Assembly (NCBI GenBank): GCA_947475995.1
Contig: CANJNI010000015.1
Span: 24,428 to 88,427, forward strand
Direction of reading: 5' to 3'
Source: Beijerinckiaceae bacterium
GTDB lineage: Bacteria; Pseudomonadota; Alphaproteobacteria; Rhizobiales; Beijerinckiaceae
Length of the DNA: 64,000 bases
A model generated the notes under the pieces. That model saw only the letters and a list, made by a program, of their open reading frames with translations. It searched no databases and was not told the DNA's origin. Position 1 is the stretch's first letter. Each line of letters opens with the position of its first letter. The position numbers and the translations under genes are program-made. Shown here in pieces: positions 27,864 through 36,088 of the stretch.

Positions 27864-28544
27864 ATGGGAGACTTCAAAGGCTTCGGACCAAAGGCGCTCG
27901 GCTTCTTCAAGGCGCTGGGGTTCCACCAGACCAAGGAATGGTACGACGCCAACAAGCCCCTCTATGAAGAGCATGTGCGCGCGCCCTTCGGCCTGCTGAT
28001 TTCAGACGTGAGCGCAGGCCTTGCGAAGAAAGGCGTTGCGCTGTCGGGCGATCCGAAGAAAGCGCTGTTTCGCCTCAACCGCGATGTGCGCTTCTCGAAG
28101 AACAAGTCGCCCTACAAGACACATGCGGGCGCGGTGCTGACGCGCAGCGGCGACAAGAAGGACGTGAACGGCCTTCTGTACATTCACGTCGACCCCACCG
28201 GCTGTTTTCTTGGCGGCGGATTTTATCATCCCGAGCCGCCTTTCCTGAAAGACATCCGCAAGGTCATTCGCGGTCGGCCCGACCGTTATCGCGAACTCGT
28301 CAGGCATCTGAAGCGCCGCAAGCTCGCATTGTCGGAAGAAGACAAGTTGACCCGACTGCCGCGCGACTTCAAGGACGTGGAGGAAGAGGATCTGATCGAG
28401 GCGCTGAAGCTGAAAAGCTTTCTGGTGCGCGCGCCGTTCGACGATGCGGAGTTGAAATCGCCCAAGCTCGTCGATCGTATTGTCAGGTTCGGCTGCGACA
28501 TCGATCCGCTGATTGTCTGGGGACGCGGCGAAGATTTCCGCTGA
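27864..28544 (+). CDS. DUF2461/TIGR02453 protein
   Basis: A 226-residue soluble protein. It begins MGDFKGFGPKALGFFKALGF, then TKEWYDANKPLYEEHVRAPF, LFRLNRDVRFSKNKSPYKTH and GGGFYHPEPPFLKDIRKVI, a sequence of blocks typical of the widespread TIGR02453 family, whose biochemical role is unknown. ATG 27864 has GAGG six bases upstream. The upstream open frame to 27675 has no comparable start and overlaps the divergent gene. The C-terminus is 5 bases from the convergent permease half. Confidence 0.85.
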   Translation: MGDFKGFGPKALGFFKALGFHQTKEWYDANKPLYEEHVRAPFGLLISDVSAGLAKKGVALSGDPKKALFRLNRDVRFSKNKSPYKTHAGAVLTRSGDKKDVNGLLYIHVDPTGCFLGGGFYHPEPPFLKDIRKVIRGRPDRYRELVRHLKRRKLALSEEDKLTRLPRDFKDVEEEDLIEALKLKSFLVRAPFDDAELKSPKLVDRIVRFGCDIDPLIVWGRGEDFR

Positions 28545-28548
28545 CGCC

Positions 28549-29061
28549 TCAGAACGGCGGCCAACGGAACGGGTAGATCCAGATGATGATCTGCGCCAGC
28601 ACACCGCACAGGAATGGCAGCACCAGCGACGAGGTAAGCCGCACCACGCTGAACTGCCAGCCCATCAGGGCGATCTCGTAAATCAGCACGCGATGCAGCG
28701 CGAGCGTCGACCAGCCCGTCACGAACGCGCAGGTCTGCGGAAAGCCCGCGCCCGCCTGCACCATCACGACCAGCACCGGAAACGACACCATCGGGCCGGA
28801 TGGAATGAAGCCGCCGACGGCCCCGGCGATGAAGATGCCCAGAAATCCGCTTTCGGGGCCGATCAGCTTCGCAACCGGCTCGGTCGGCACAAGCCGTCCG
28901 ATGAACCCTGCCGCCAGCAAGGCCAACGCCATTCGGGGCAACGTTTCAAACAGACGCGCGTACGAGAGCCGGAGACCCTTTTCGAATGTCCCGTCGTGTT
29001 TGCGCCACGCATACCATGTGGCGATCCCCGCAAGCGCCGAAATAAGGATCGTTCCTTCCAT
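28549..29061 (-). CDS. Half-size permease, ArsP/DUF318-like, second copy
   Basis: A 170-residue membrane protein with about four helices. The core block AGAVGGFIPSGPMVSFPVLVVM followed by FVTGWSTLALHRVLIYEIALMGWQF corresponds to one half of the ArsP_1 permease family, whose usual members are about twice this length. It overlaps the start/stop junction of the preceding half-size gene at 29061 and is clearly its paralogue. The pair probably assembles as a heterodimer. Substrate unknown; no arsenic or metal regulator is adjacent. Confidence 0.75.
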   Translation of the reverse strand: MEGTILISALAGIATWYAWRKHDGTFEKGLRLSYARLFETLPRMALALLAAGFIGRLVPTEPVAKLIGPESGFLGIFIAGAVGGFIPSGPMVSFPVLVVMVQAGAGFPQTCAFVTGWSTLALHRVLIYEIALMGWQFSVVRLTSSLVLPFLCGVLAQIIIWIYPFRWPPF

Positions 29062-29609
29062 CAGGGCGACCGCTTGCGGCCAAACGTGGCGGGAAAGAGT
29101 GTTGAAATCAGAGCCGCCACGAACGGAAGCGGCAGCGACGCGATTTGCCGGAAGATTGCGAATTCAGCGCCGAGGAAAGGCGTTTCCCACAAGAGCACGC
29201 GGTTGAAGCCCAGCGTCGACCACGCAGTGAGGTAACAGATCAGCGGCGCGCGGCCGGTCCCGGCGTAATGCAGCGCCGCCACCACCGGGAAGGACGTCGA
29301 AGGCCCGCCAGGCGTTGCGAATCCCAGCGCAGCCGCGAGCGCAAATCCCTGCGCGCCGCTCTTGTCCCCCAGATAGCGCGCCACCACATCGCGCGGCAGC
29401 AGAAGCTGGATATAGGCCGACAGCATCAGCGCGCCCGCCATCTTGGGCGCAATGTCGAGAAAGTTTTTCAGATCTGTTTGAAAACTGTCGAAAAAGGCGT
29501 CACGGCCTTCGAGCACATAGCAGGCCGCGCCCGTCACGGCAGCCATCGCGAAAAGGCCGATGAGGGTCCGGTCGATGAACGGCTTTTTGTTTTTTGGGTC
29601 TTTGGCCAA
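29061..29609 (-). CDS. Half-size permease, ArsP/DUF318-like, first copy
   Basis: A 182-residue membrane protein with about four helices. Its core block AALGFATPGGPSTSFPVVAAL followed by LTAWSTLGFNRVLLWETPFLG aligns with the downstream gene's GFIPSGPMVSFPV and TGWSTLALHRVLIYEIALMG. The two share a one-base stop/start junction and must be cotranslated. The N-terminus is basic and soluble (MAKDPKNKKPFIDR). The upstream neighbour is separated by a strong terminator at 29633-29660, so the pair has its own promoter or is weakly read through. Confidence 0.75.
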   Translation of the reverse strand: MAKDPKNKKPFIDRTLIGLFAMAAVTGAACYVLEGRDAFFDSFQTDLKNFLDIAPKMAGALMLSAYIQLLLPRDVVARYLGDKSGAQGFALAAALGFATPGGPSTSFPVVAALHYAGTGRAPLICYLTAWSTLGFNRVLLWETPFLGAEFAIFRQIASLPLPFVAALISTLFPATFGRKRSP

Positions 29610-29632
29610 ACGCCCCCCGGCATTCCCTGCAG

Positions 29633-29660
29633 AAAAAAGGGCGACGCTTCCGCGCCGCCC
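29633..29660 (-). terminator. Rho-independent terminator after the 29689-30207 gene
   Basis: On the minus strand, GGGCGGCGC pairs with GCGTCGCCC (one G-U pair) around a GGAA tetraloop, followed by TTTTTT. It lies 29 bases past the stop at 29689 and 24 bases before the start of the half-size permease, so it separates the two transcription units. Confidence 0.85.
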
Positions 29661-29688
29661 TGCATATTAGAACGCCTGCGCCATACGT

Positions 29689-30207
29689 CTAGGCTCGCAG
29701 GGCCGTGAGCATCACTTCGATGTAGTCGATCCCGTGCGCCACCACCAGCATCCGCGAATGCGGGCGCAGGTGGCCCAGCGAAATGTCGATGTCCTTGTCG
29801 CTCGTGTCATCCTGCGGGATCACGAGGCCGAGCAGCGACTTGTGGAACATCGCGCAGGCGTCGGCGATCACCGAGACGGCGCGCGCATCCTCGCCCGCCG
29901 CCGTGATGACGACCACGAAATCCGATTTCTCGACTTCCGCCACAAGATTGAGCGCACGACCGGCCAGATCGTTCAGCCAGGCCTGCATGGCTTGCGACTG
30001 GCCCTCGGCGGGCTGCTTGTCGGTCGAAAAGGACAGCGACGTGAAGAAATGCGCGCCACGCCATTGTTCGTGCGAGATCTGGTCGACAATGGCGGCGCTC
30101 GCCTTGTCGAGGGCGATGACCGCAATGGAGCGCGGCTTCGAGTTGGGATCCTTGATGCGGAACGTCAGCTCGTGGGCCGACGCCATACGTTCGGATTCAC
30201 TCAGCAT
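29689..30207 (-). CDS. Conserved-looking soluble protein, function unknown
   Basis: I do not recognise this family. It has 172 residues from ATG 30207 (ATG 30186 possible), without signal peptide or membrane helix. Visible pattern: alternating hydrophobic strands and helices, such as SIAVIALDKASAAIVDQI, KSDFVVVITAAGEDARAVSVIADACAMF and LLGLVIPQDD, which suggests a Rossmann-like alpha/beta fold. Composition matches the neighbours. It precedes a strong terminator and follows the Rieske oxygenase gene in the same direction by about 100 bases, so a link to the catabolic module is possible but unproven. Confidence 0.6.
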   Translation of the reverse strand: MLSESERMASAHELTFRIKDPNSKPRSIAVIALDKASAAIVDQISHEQWRGAHFFTSLSFSTDKQPAEGQSQAMQAWLNDLAGRALNLVAEVEKSDFVVVITAAGEDARAVSVIADACAMFHKSLLGLVIPQDDTSDKDIDISLGHLRPHSRMLVVAHGIDYIEVMLTALRA

Positions 30208-30303
30208 GCCTCACTCCATCCCGTGCTTGTTGAAACAGGTTCCGGCGAAAATCGCACGGCGCGCGCCGCCGGAACTTGTTCCAGATCAGTTTCGGGCTGC
30301 GGC

Positions 30304-31590
30304 TCAGACCGAGGTCTGCCGCACGCCCTTCTTGGCGATGAGCGCTTCCTTCGCGCCATCCTTGTACTGAACGTCGCGCTTCAGCAGCAGGGCCGCCTGA
30401 CGAACCTTCTGGTGCTCAACGTCGACGCCCGGGGGGGTGGTTCCCTTTTCGGCCAGTGCTTTTGCAGCGCGCAACAGGCGGTGACGCGCCATGATGATGC
30501 CGTTGTCGGTTCCGACGAGGTTTTCCTTCGTGCGGTCGCAGATGGGCCCCATGCTTTCCTGCAAGGAGGCGTCCTGCATGCCGATGCCCTCGATGCCGCT
30601 GAAGGTCTTGCCGGCCTTCTGGGCGGCGCGATCCATCAGGTAATCGTTGGTCTTGTTGGCCAGCGGGATGTAGGTGCCCGGCACATACTTGACGTGAACG
30701 CCCTTGCCGTCGCGCATGGCGGCGACTTCGGAATCCGTCAGCGCACGGGTGGGGTGATAGTCATAGGACCAGGCCCAGCAATTGTGATCGTCGATCGGCA
30801 CCCAGAAATGCCCGTGCAGCGGATGGTCGCCGCGCGGCGGAACCCCCGTGTAGCAGGGCATGACCCACGGGGTGATGCGCCAGTAATACTGGTCGTCCTC
30901 GGCGTTGCGGCGAGCGCCGATCAGCAGGCCGCCGGACGATTCGACGACTTCGAACACCGGCTTCATGTCGCCCAGATTGTACTTGTTGCCGGCTGCGCCC
31001 TTGAACAGCGGATCGTTGTTCAGGTCGCCGCGATGCAGGAAAGAGACGTGGCTGGAATCGATGCCGCCTTCCATCGCCTGCAGCCAATTGCATTCCTGCA
31101 AGCGCTTTGACGAGAAGGTCTGGTTCAGCGGAACCGAACAGAATTCAAATTCGGGCGCCGGGGGCTGCTTTTCGGGATCGCCCATATAGGTCCAGATCAC
31201 GCCGCCCTTTTCGATCAGCGGATAGGACTTGAGCTTGATCTTCTTGGCATAGCCGCTCTCGGCGGGCTCGGACGGAACGTCCACGCACTGGCCGGTCACG
31301 TCGAACTTCCAGCCGTGATAGGGGCAGCGCAGCCCGCATTCCTCGTTACGGCCGAACCACAGCGAGGGGCCGCGATGGGCGCAGAACTCGTCGATGAGGC
31401 CGAGACGGCCTTCGGTGTCACGGAACGCAATCAGGCGCTCGGACAGGATCTTGACCCGCACCGGCGGGCAATCCGGCTCCGGCAGTTCCTCGGACAGGAG
31501 AACCGGCATCCAGTAGCAACGGAACAGGTTCCCCATCGGGGTGCCGGGTCCGGTCTGGGTGAGATAGTCGTTCTGTTCCTTCTTGAGCAT
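30304..31590 (-). CDS. Rieske non-heme iron oxygenase, alpha subunit (phthalate 4,5-dioxygenase-like)
   Basis: A 428-residue soluble oxygenase. The N-terminal Rieske domain has CAHRGPSLWFGRNEECGLRC and then PYHGW, the CxH...CxxH cluster ligands. The catalytic domain binds mononuclear iron through DSSHVSFLHRGD (DxxHxxxxH). Length and pattern fit the phthalate 4,5-dioxygenase branch. Start ATG 31590 has GGGAG six bases upstream; ATG 31593 is adjacent. It is divergent from the ferredoxin-IclR-reductase-decarboxylase genes and shares their control region, with the operator candidate at 31700-31724. The true substrate is not fixed by sequence. Confidence 0.9.
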   Translation of the reverse strand: MLKKEQNDYLTQTGPGTPMGNLFRCYWMPVLLSEELPEPDCPPVRVKILSERLIAFRDTEGRLGLIDEFCAHRGPSLWFGRNEECGLRCPYHGWKFDVTGQCVDVPSEPAESGYAKKIKLKSYPLIEKGGVIWTYMGDPEKQPPAPEFEFCSVPLNQTFSSKRLQECNWLQAMEGGIDSSHVSFLHRGDLNNDPLFKGAAGNKYNLGDMKPVFEVVESSGGLLIGARRNAEDDQYYWRITPWVMPCYTGVPPRGDHPLHGHFWVPIDDHNCWAWSYDYHPTRALTDSEVAAMRDGKGVHVKYVPGTYIPLANKTNDYLMDRAAQKAGKTFSGIEGIGMQDASLQESMGPICDRTKENLVGTDNGIIMARHRLLRAAKALAEKGTTPPGVDVEHQKVRQAALLLKRDVQYKDGAKEALIAKKGVRQTSV

Positions 31591-31699
31591 CATGAACTCC
31601 CAATGGCGGTCCCGTGACGGCTCGTCGCAGTCGGGACTTTCGCCGATTTCCCCATCCGGCGTTGACCGTGACGGGCTCAATTGCTATCTAGCCGGCCAA

Positions 31700-31724
31700 G
31701 TTCCTGCATGCGGAACGCTGTTCC
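31700..31724. promoter_or_regulatory. Three-half-site operator candidate for the IclR regulator
   Basis: GTTCC (31700-31704), 7 bases, GGAAC (31712-31716), 3 bases, GTTCC (31720-31724). The first two form a palindrome and the third repeats the first. It lies between the divergent oxygenase and ferredoxin genes. The third half site overlaps a possible -35 (31721-31726) that is 17 bases from TATAGT (31744-31749). IclR relatives such as PcaU and PobR use palindrome-plus-direct-repeat operators. Confidence 0.5.
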
Positions 31725-31785
31725 TCATCCGGCGCGGGACTGTTATAGTTGGAAATCGAGGGACGTCAACGAGGAGTGGGGCTGA

Positions 31786-32097
31786 ATGAGCGGCCAGAAG
31801 ATCGAACTGTGCAAGACCACCGAAGTGGATGAGGGCACAGCCATCAAGGTCGAAAAGGGCGATCTTTCGCTGGCGGTGTTCAACCTGAACGGCGCGTTCT
31901 ACGTCATGGACGACCTGTGCAGCCACGGCCCCGGCTCGTTGTCGGAGGGGCCGATTCACGGCGACGTGGTGGAATGCGACTTCCACAACGGCTCGTTCAA
32001 CATCACGACCGGCGAAGTCGTTGATCCGCCCTGCATGATCCCCCAGCGGGTCTATCAGGTGACCATCGAGGGCGACGCAGTCTTCATCACGGTCTGA
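31786..32097 (+). CDS. Rieske [2Fe-2S] ferredoxin of a ring oxygenase
   Basis: A 103-residue soluble electron carrier. Cluster ligands are CSHGPG and CDFHNGSF (CxH ... CxxH). The sequence resembles the ferredoxin components of biphenyl, naphthalene and anthranilate-type dioxygenases. It would pass electrons from the reductase at 32998 to the oxygenase encoded divergently at 30304. It starts 192 bases from that gene, behind the operator candidate, and is 6 bases before the IclR gene. Confidence 0.92.
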   Translation: MSGQKIELCKTTEVDEGTAIKVEKGDLSLAVFNLNGAFYVMDDLCSHGPGSLSEGPIHGDVVECDFHNGSFNITTGEVVDPPCMIPQRVYQVTIEGDAVFITV

Positions 32098-32103
32098 GGC
32101 AAC

Positions 32104-32955
32104 ATGGAAACGGGCGCGCGCGAGAAGACTGTGCGGACCGGGACGGCTGACGCCGCTCCCGCGACCGCTCCGCGCAAGCGCCCCGCGCCGACCCGCCTTT
32201 CATCCGTCGCCATGGCGGTGAAACTGCTCAAGACCTTCTCAGAAGGCGAGGTGGAGATTGGCGTAACGTCGCTGGCCAAGCGCCTCGGCGTCGCCAAAAG
32301 CACCGTGTACCGGCTGGCCTCGACTCTCGTCTCGGAAGGCATGCTCGAACAGAATCGCGACAACGAAAAGTATCGTCTCGGCATCGCGCTGTTCGGCCTC
32401 GGCGCTCTGGTGCGCCAGCGGATGAATGTCTCGACCGAGGCCCGGCAGGTCATGTTCGACCTGCGCGAGGCCACCGGCGAAACCGTGCATCTGGCGATCC
32501 TCGACGGTTCGCAGATCATGTATGTGCTGAACCTGGAGAGCAACCACGCGATCCGCATGAGAGCGGATCTGGGCTCTCGCAAGCCGGCCTTCTGCACTTC
32601 GGAAGGCCGCGCGATTCTGGCCTTCCAGACGCCCGAAATCGTCGATCGCGCGTTCGCGCAGGGGTTCCAGCCCCGCACGCTCAAGACCATCACGCAGCCG
32701 CAGAAAATCCGCGATGCGCTCGAACAGGTGCGCCGCGACGGCTATGCGCGCGAGGACGAGCAATGCGAACTCGGCATGCGGTCCATTGCGGCCCCGATCC
32801 GGAACGACACGGGCCGCGTCGTCGCTGCCGTCGGCGTCGCCGGCCCCCTCCAGCGCATCACGGAGGATTTGCTGGCGTCCTATGCGCCGCAGGTGATGAA
32901 TGCGGCCAGCATCATTTCCGCACGGCTTGGCTACAAGTCCGTCGCCAATCTTTGA
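32104..32955 (+). CDS. IclR-family transcriptional regulator
   Basis: A 283-residue regulator. After a basic, disordered N-terminus of about 35 residues it has the IclR winged helix (AVKLLKTFSEGEVEIGVTSL, KRLGVAKSTVYRLASTL). The effector domain follows, with EATGETVHLAILDGSQIMYV and CELGMRSIAAPIRNDTGRVV. It lies inside the operon it likely controls, between ferredoxin and reductase. IclR regulators of aromatic catabolism are often activators that respond to the substrate; the ligand here is unknown. Confidence 0.93.
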   Translation: METGAREKTVRTGTADAAPATAPRKRPAPTRLSSVAMAVKLLKTFSEGEVEIGVTSLAKRLGVAKSTVYRLASTLVSEGMLEQNRDNEKYRLGIALFGLGALVRQRMNVSTEARQVMFDLREATGETVHLAILDGSQIMYVLNLESNHAIRMRADLGSRKPAFCTSEGRAILAFQTPEIVDRAFAQGFQPRTLKTITQPQKIRDALEQVRRDGYAREDEQCELGMRSIAAPIRNDTGRVVAAVGVAGPLQRITEDLLASYAPQVMNAASIISARLGYKSVANL

Positions 32956-32997
32956 ACGTATGATGCGGCAGGAATTTTTCTCTAACAGAAGCGACCC

Positions 32998-34005
32998 ATG
33001 CCCCAGATATTGATCCCCGCAACCCAGACCGCCTTCGACTGCCCCCCGGACGACACCATCATGCGCGCCGCCGTCCGCCACGGCCTTGGCTTTCCGTATG
33101 AGTGCAATGTCGGCTCCTGCGGCAATTGCAAGTTCGAACTGCTGGAAGGCGAGATCGAACATCTGCGCAAGGATGCGCCGGGCTGGACCGAACGCGACCT
33201 GCAACGCAAGCGCTATCTGGGTTGCCAGGCAAAGCCGCTGACCGATTGCAAGATCAAGCTGAACCTGCGCGATCATTACAAGAGCCATTTCGTTCCGGCG
33301 AAGACGACCGGTACGCTGAGCGCGATCGAGGACATCACGCACGACATTCGAGAGTTCCGGTTCACGCTGGCCGCCCCCAAGCCTTTCCTGCCCGGCCAGT
33401 ATGGACTGATCCTGCCGACGGACGTGCATGGCGCGCGCGCTTACTCGATGAGCAACGTCACCGCAGACGGCGCGGAATGGCATTTCCAGATTCGTCGCGT
33501 GCCCAATGGGGCCTGCACGGGCGCGCTGTTCGAGCGGCTCAGCGTCGGTCAAACCGTCGAACTCGACGGACCCTACGGCATGGCCTATCTGCGCGAGGAC
33601 GCGCCGCGCGATATCGTGCTGCTGGGCGGCGGCTCGGGCCTCTCGCCCATGGTGTCGCTGGTCCGCGCCGCCATCGCGAGCGAGAAGCTGGCGGATCGGC
33701 AAATTCATTTCTTCTACGGCGGCCGCACGCCGCGCGACCTGTTTCGGGAAACGCTGCTGAGCGTGCTTCCCGGCTACGGATCGCGCCTGCACTATCATCC
33801 GGCCATTTCCATGCCGGAAGAAAACGGCGGCTGGACAGGCAAGGTCGGCTTCGTTCACGACATCGCGAAGGCCACGCTGGGCGAGAAACTGCGCGAATGT
33901 GAAATCTATTTCGCCGGTCCGCCCCTGATGGCGGAAGCTGTGATGAAGACCGTGGTGGAGATGAAAATCCCGCCCGCGCAGGTGCATTTCGACCAGTTCT
34001 TCTGA
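32998..34005 (+). CDS. Ring-oxygenase reductase, [2Fe-2S]-FAD-NAD type
   Basis: A 335-residue flavoprotein. The N-terminal plant-type ferredoxin domain has CNVGSCGNCKFELLEGE and the fourth cysteine in YLGCQAKPL. The FAD domain has RAYSMSNVTADG, and the NAD(P) domain has IVLLGGGSGLSPMVSL and ends CEIYFAGPPLMAEAVM. This order is that of the BenC/XylZ and CO-dehydrogenase-reductase-like group. It supplies electrons from NADH to the Rieske ferredoxin or directly to the oxygenase. Starts 42 bases after IclR, in the same direction. Confidence 0.92.
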   Translation: MPQILIPATQTAFDCPPDDTIMRAAVRHGLGFPYECNVGSCGNCKFELLEGEIEHLRKDAPGWTERDLQRKRYLGCQAKPLTDCKIKLNLRDHYKSHFVPAKTTGTLSAIEDITHDIREFRFTLAAPKPFLPGQYGLILPTDVHGARAYSMSNVTADGAEWHFQIRRVPNGACTGALFERLSVGQTVELDGPYGMAYLREDAPRDIVLLGGGSGLSPMVSLVRAAIASEKLADRQIHFFYGGRTPRDLFRETLLSVLPGYGSRLHYHPAISMPEENGGWTGKVGFVHDIAKATLGEKLRECEIYFAGPPLMAEAVMKTVVEMKIPPAQVHFDQFF

Positions 34006-34038
34006 TACGAGACGAAACGCAAATCCGGGGGAGCCCTA

Positions 34039-35025
34039 ATGTCGAAGCTGAAACTGACGCTGGCGTGCTGGAACTACGACCGCACGCGCGCCCTGCAGGA
34101 CGGCAGCGTCCAGCCCGACGGGATCGACCTCAACTATCTCGACCTGCCGGTGGAAGAGACCTTCTTCCGGCAGGTGCGGCATCGCGAATTCGACGTCGCC
34201 GAAATGTCGCTGTCATCCTACTCTGTGTCGCTGTTCCGCGACCCGAAGCCCTTCATCGCCATTCCGGTGTTTCCCTCGCGCTTCTTCCGCCATTCGTGCA
34301 TCTATCTTAGCGCGAAATCGAACATCCGCGAGCCGAAGGATCTGATCGGCAAGAAGATCGGCGTTCCCGAATATCAGATGACCGCGCCGGTATGGATCAG
34401 GGGCATATTGTCGGACCATTACGGCGTGCCGGTCGACAGCGTGAGTTACTGGACGGGCGGTGAGGAAGAGCCGGGCCGTCCCGAAAAGCAGAAGCTCGAT
34501 CTGCCGCTGAACATCAAGGTCGACTCGATCCCGCAGGACAAGACGCTTTCGCAGATGCTCCGCGACGGCGAGGTGGACGCCTTCTACACGGCTCGCAAGC
34601 CGTCGAGCTATGACGGCAAGAGCGTGACGCGCCTGTTCCCGAATTTCGTCGACGTTGAAAAGGAATATTACAAGAAGACCGGCATGTTCCCGATCATGCA
34701 CACGGTGGCGATCCGCCGCGAAGTCTATGAGGCGAACCGCTGGATCGCGCAGTCGCTGTTCAAGGCGTTTCAGGAAGCCCAGCGCCGCACCTACCACGAC
34801 GTGATGGAAACGGCTGCGCTGAAAGGCATGTTGCCGTGGTTCAACGCCCATGCGGAAGAAGCCGTGGACCTGATGGGCAAGGATTACTGGGCTTACGGAT
34901 ACGAGCCCAACATCAAGACGCTTGAAACATTCCTGCGCTATCACCACGAGCAGGGACTGTCGAAGCGCCTTCTGAGGCCGGAGGAATTGTTCGCCCCGGA
35001 GACGCTTGAAGCGTTCAAGATCTAG
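34039..35025 (+). CDS. 4,5-dihydroxyphthalate decarboxylase-like protein (NMT1/solute-binding fold)
   Basis: A 328-residue protein without a signal peptide, so cytoplasmic despite its periplasmic-binding-protein fold. It begins LKLTLACWNYDRTRALQDGSV and has FDVAEMSLSSYSV and YWTGGEEEPGRPEK, patterns I recall from the Pht5 4,5-dihydroxyphthalate decarboxylase family. That would fit a pathway in which the neighbouring oxygenase acts on phthalate or a similar acid. Many annotators would call it an ABC substrate-binding protein because of the fold. It is 33 bases after the reductase and ends the module. Confidence 0.78.
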   Translation: MSKLKLTLACWNYDRTRALQDGSVQPDGIDLNYLDLPVEETFFRQVRHREFDVAEMSLSSYSVSLFRDPKPFIAIPVFPSRFFRHSCIYLSAKSNIREPKDLIGKKIGVPEYQMTAPVWIRGILSDHYGVPVDSVSYWTGGEEEPGRPEKQKLDLPLNIKVDSIPQDKTLSQMLRDGEVDAFYTARKPSSYDGKSVTRLFPNFVDVEKEYYKKTGMFPIMHTVAIRREVYEANRWIAQSLFKAFQEAQRRTYHDVMETAALKGMLPWFNAHAEEAVDLMGKDYWAYGYEPNIKTLETFLRYHHEQGLSKRLLRPEELFAPETLEAFKI

Positions 35026-35140
35026 CGTCCTGTCAGCTTAGCCCCTCGCCACGATCACAGGGTCCGGCAATTCGAGTGTTGTCGGAATCTGCATGAGCGC
35101 CTAACGTCGAATCGTCACATTCGGCGACTAGGCGGAAGCC

Positions 35141-36025
35141 ATGACCGACGCTCCCAAAACAAACAGCGATCTTCACGAGCCGGCTGAACAGCCCGATCCG
35201 GCCCTGCCGGATGACGGCGATACGCTGGTCGAGCCGGACGTGCCGGATTCAGAGCCGGTCGAAGACCTGACGACGACGCAACCCAAGACGTCGAAAAAGC
35301 GGCCTTCATCCATCAGCGGACGCAAGTTCAGGAAGCGCGAACTGGTGCGCATCGACCATCTGCGCCCCAGTCTGGCCGAACGCATCCGGGCCGATTTTCC
35401 CGAACTGCCTCCCGACGCACGCATCAGCCGCAACGAACTGGCGCGCTACCGCATGTTGTACGTGGAAGAACTGCTCCAGCAGGAGCACGGCGAATTCACC
35501 GAGCTTGATCGTCAGGTGGTGGAAAGCATCGCCCGGCAGGATACGATTTCCGAAAACAGCGAAGACGAGTTCGCCGAACAGCGGACAATCGGCGAGAAAC
35601 TGTCCGATCATCTGTCGAGTTTCGGCGGCAGCTGGGCCTTCCTGATATCCTTCGCGGTCGTTCTGGCGATCTGGATGGCCATCAACGTGTGGCAGGGCCA
35701 GTCGAACGCCTTCGACCCCTACCTGTTCATTCTGCTCAATCTGGTCCTGTCCTGCATCGCAGCCGTGCAGGCGCCGATCATCATGATGAGCCAGAAAAGG
35801 CAGGAGGTGAAGGATCGTCTGCGGGCCTTCAACGATTACCGGGTGAACCTGAAGGCCGAACTGGAGATCCAGCACCTGCACGAAAAGATGGATTATCTGA
35901 TCTCCCGCCAATGGCAGCGGCTGGCGGAAATCCAGCAGATGCAGCTCGAAATCATGCAGGAGGAGCGCATCGCCCGAAAATCCTCGCGGGTGAAGCAGAC
36001 GCCCGTTGAAACACTCGATGACTGA
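35141..36025 (+). CDS. DUF1003 membrane protein
   Basis: A 294-residue protein. Residues 1-60 are acidic and disordered, followed by a basic stretch. The DUF1003 domain starts near residue 150: EKLSDHLSSFGGSWAFLIS, with two membrane helices (FLISFAVVLAIWMAINVW and YLFILLNLVLSCIAAVQAP) and IIMMSQKRQEVKDRLRAFND. The C-terminus is a charged coiled coil (LEIQHLHEKMDYLISRQW onward). DUF1003 proteins are of unknown function, sometimes linked to cyclic nucleotide or acid stress. ATG 35141 is the start. Confidence 0.88.
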   Translation: MTDAPKTNSDLHEPAEQPDPALPDDGDTLVEPDVPDSEPVEDLTTTQPKTSKKRPSSISGRKFRKRELVRIDHLRPSLAERIRADFPELPPDARISRNELARYRMLYVEELLQQEHGEFTELDRQVVESIARQDTISENSEDEFAEQRTIGEKLSDHLSSFGGSWAFLISFAVVLAIWMAINVWQGQSNAFDPYLFILLNLVLSCIAAVQAPIIMMSQKRQEVKDRLRAFNDYRVNLKAELEIQHLHEKMDYLISRQWQRLAEIQQMQLEIMQEERIARKSSRVKQTPVETLDD

Positions 36026-36088
36026 CGTGGTTGCACACGAGGTCCCCCCTCGCTAGACCGGACAGATGACCCCCGAAGGTTGTTGCGC

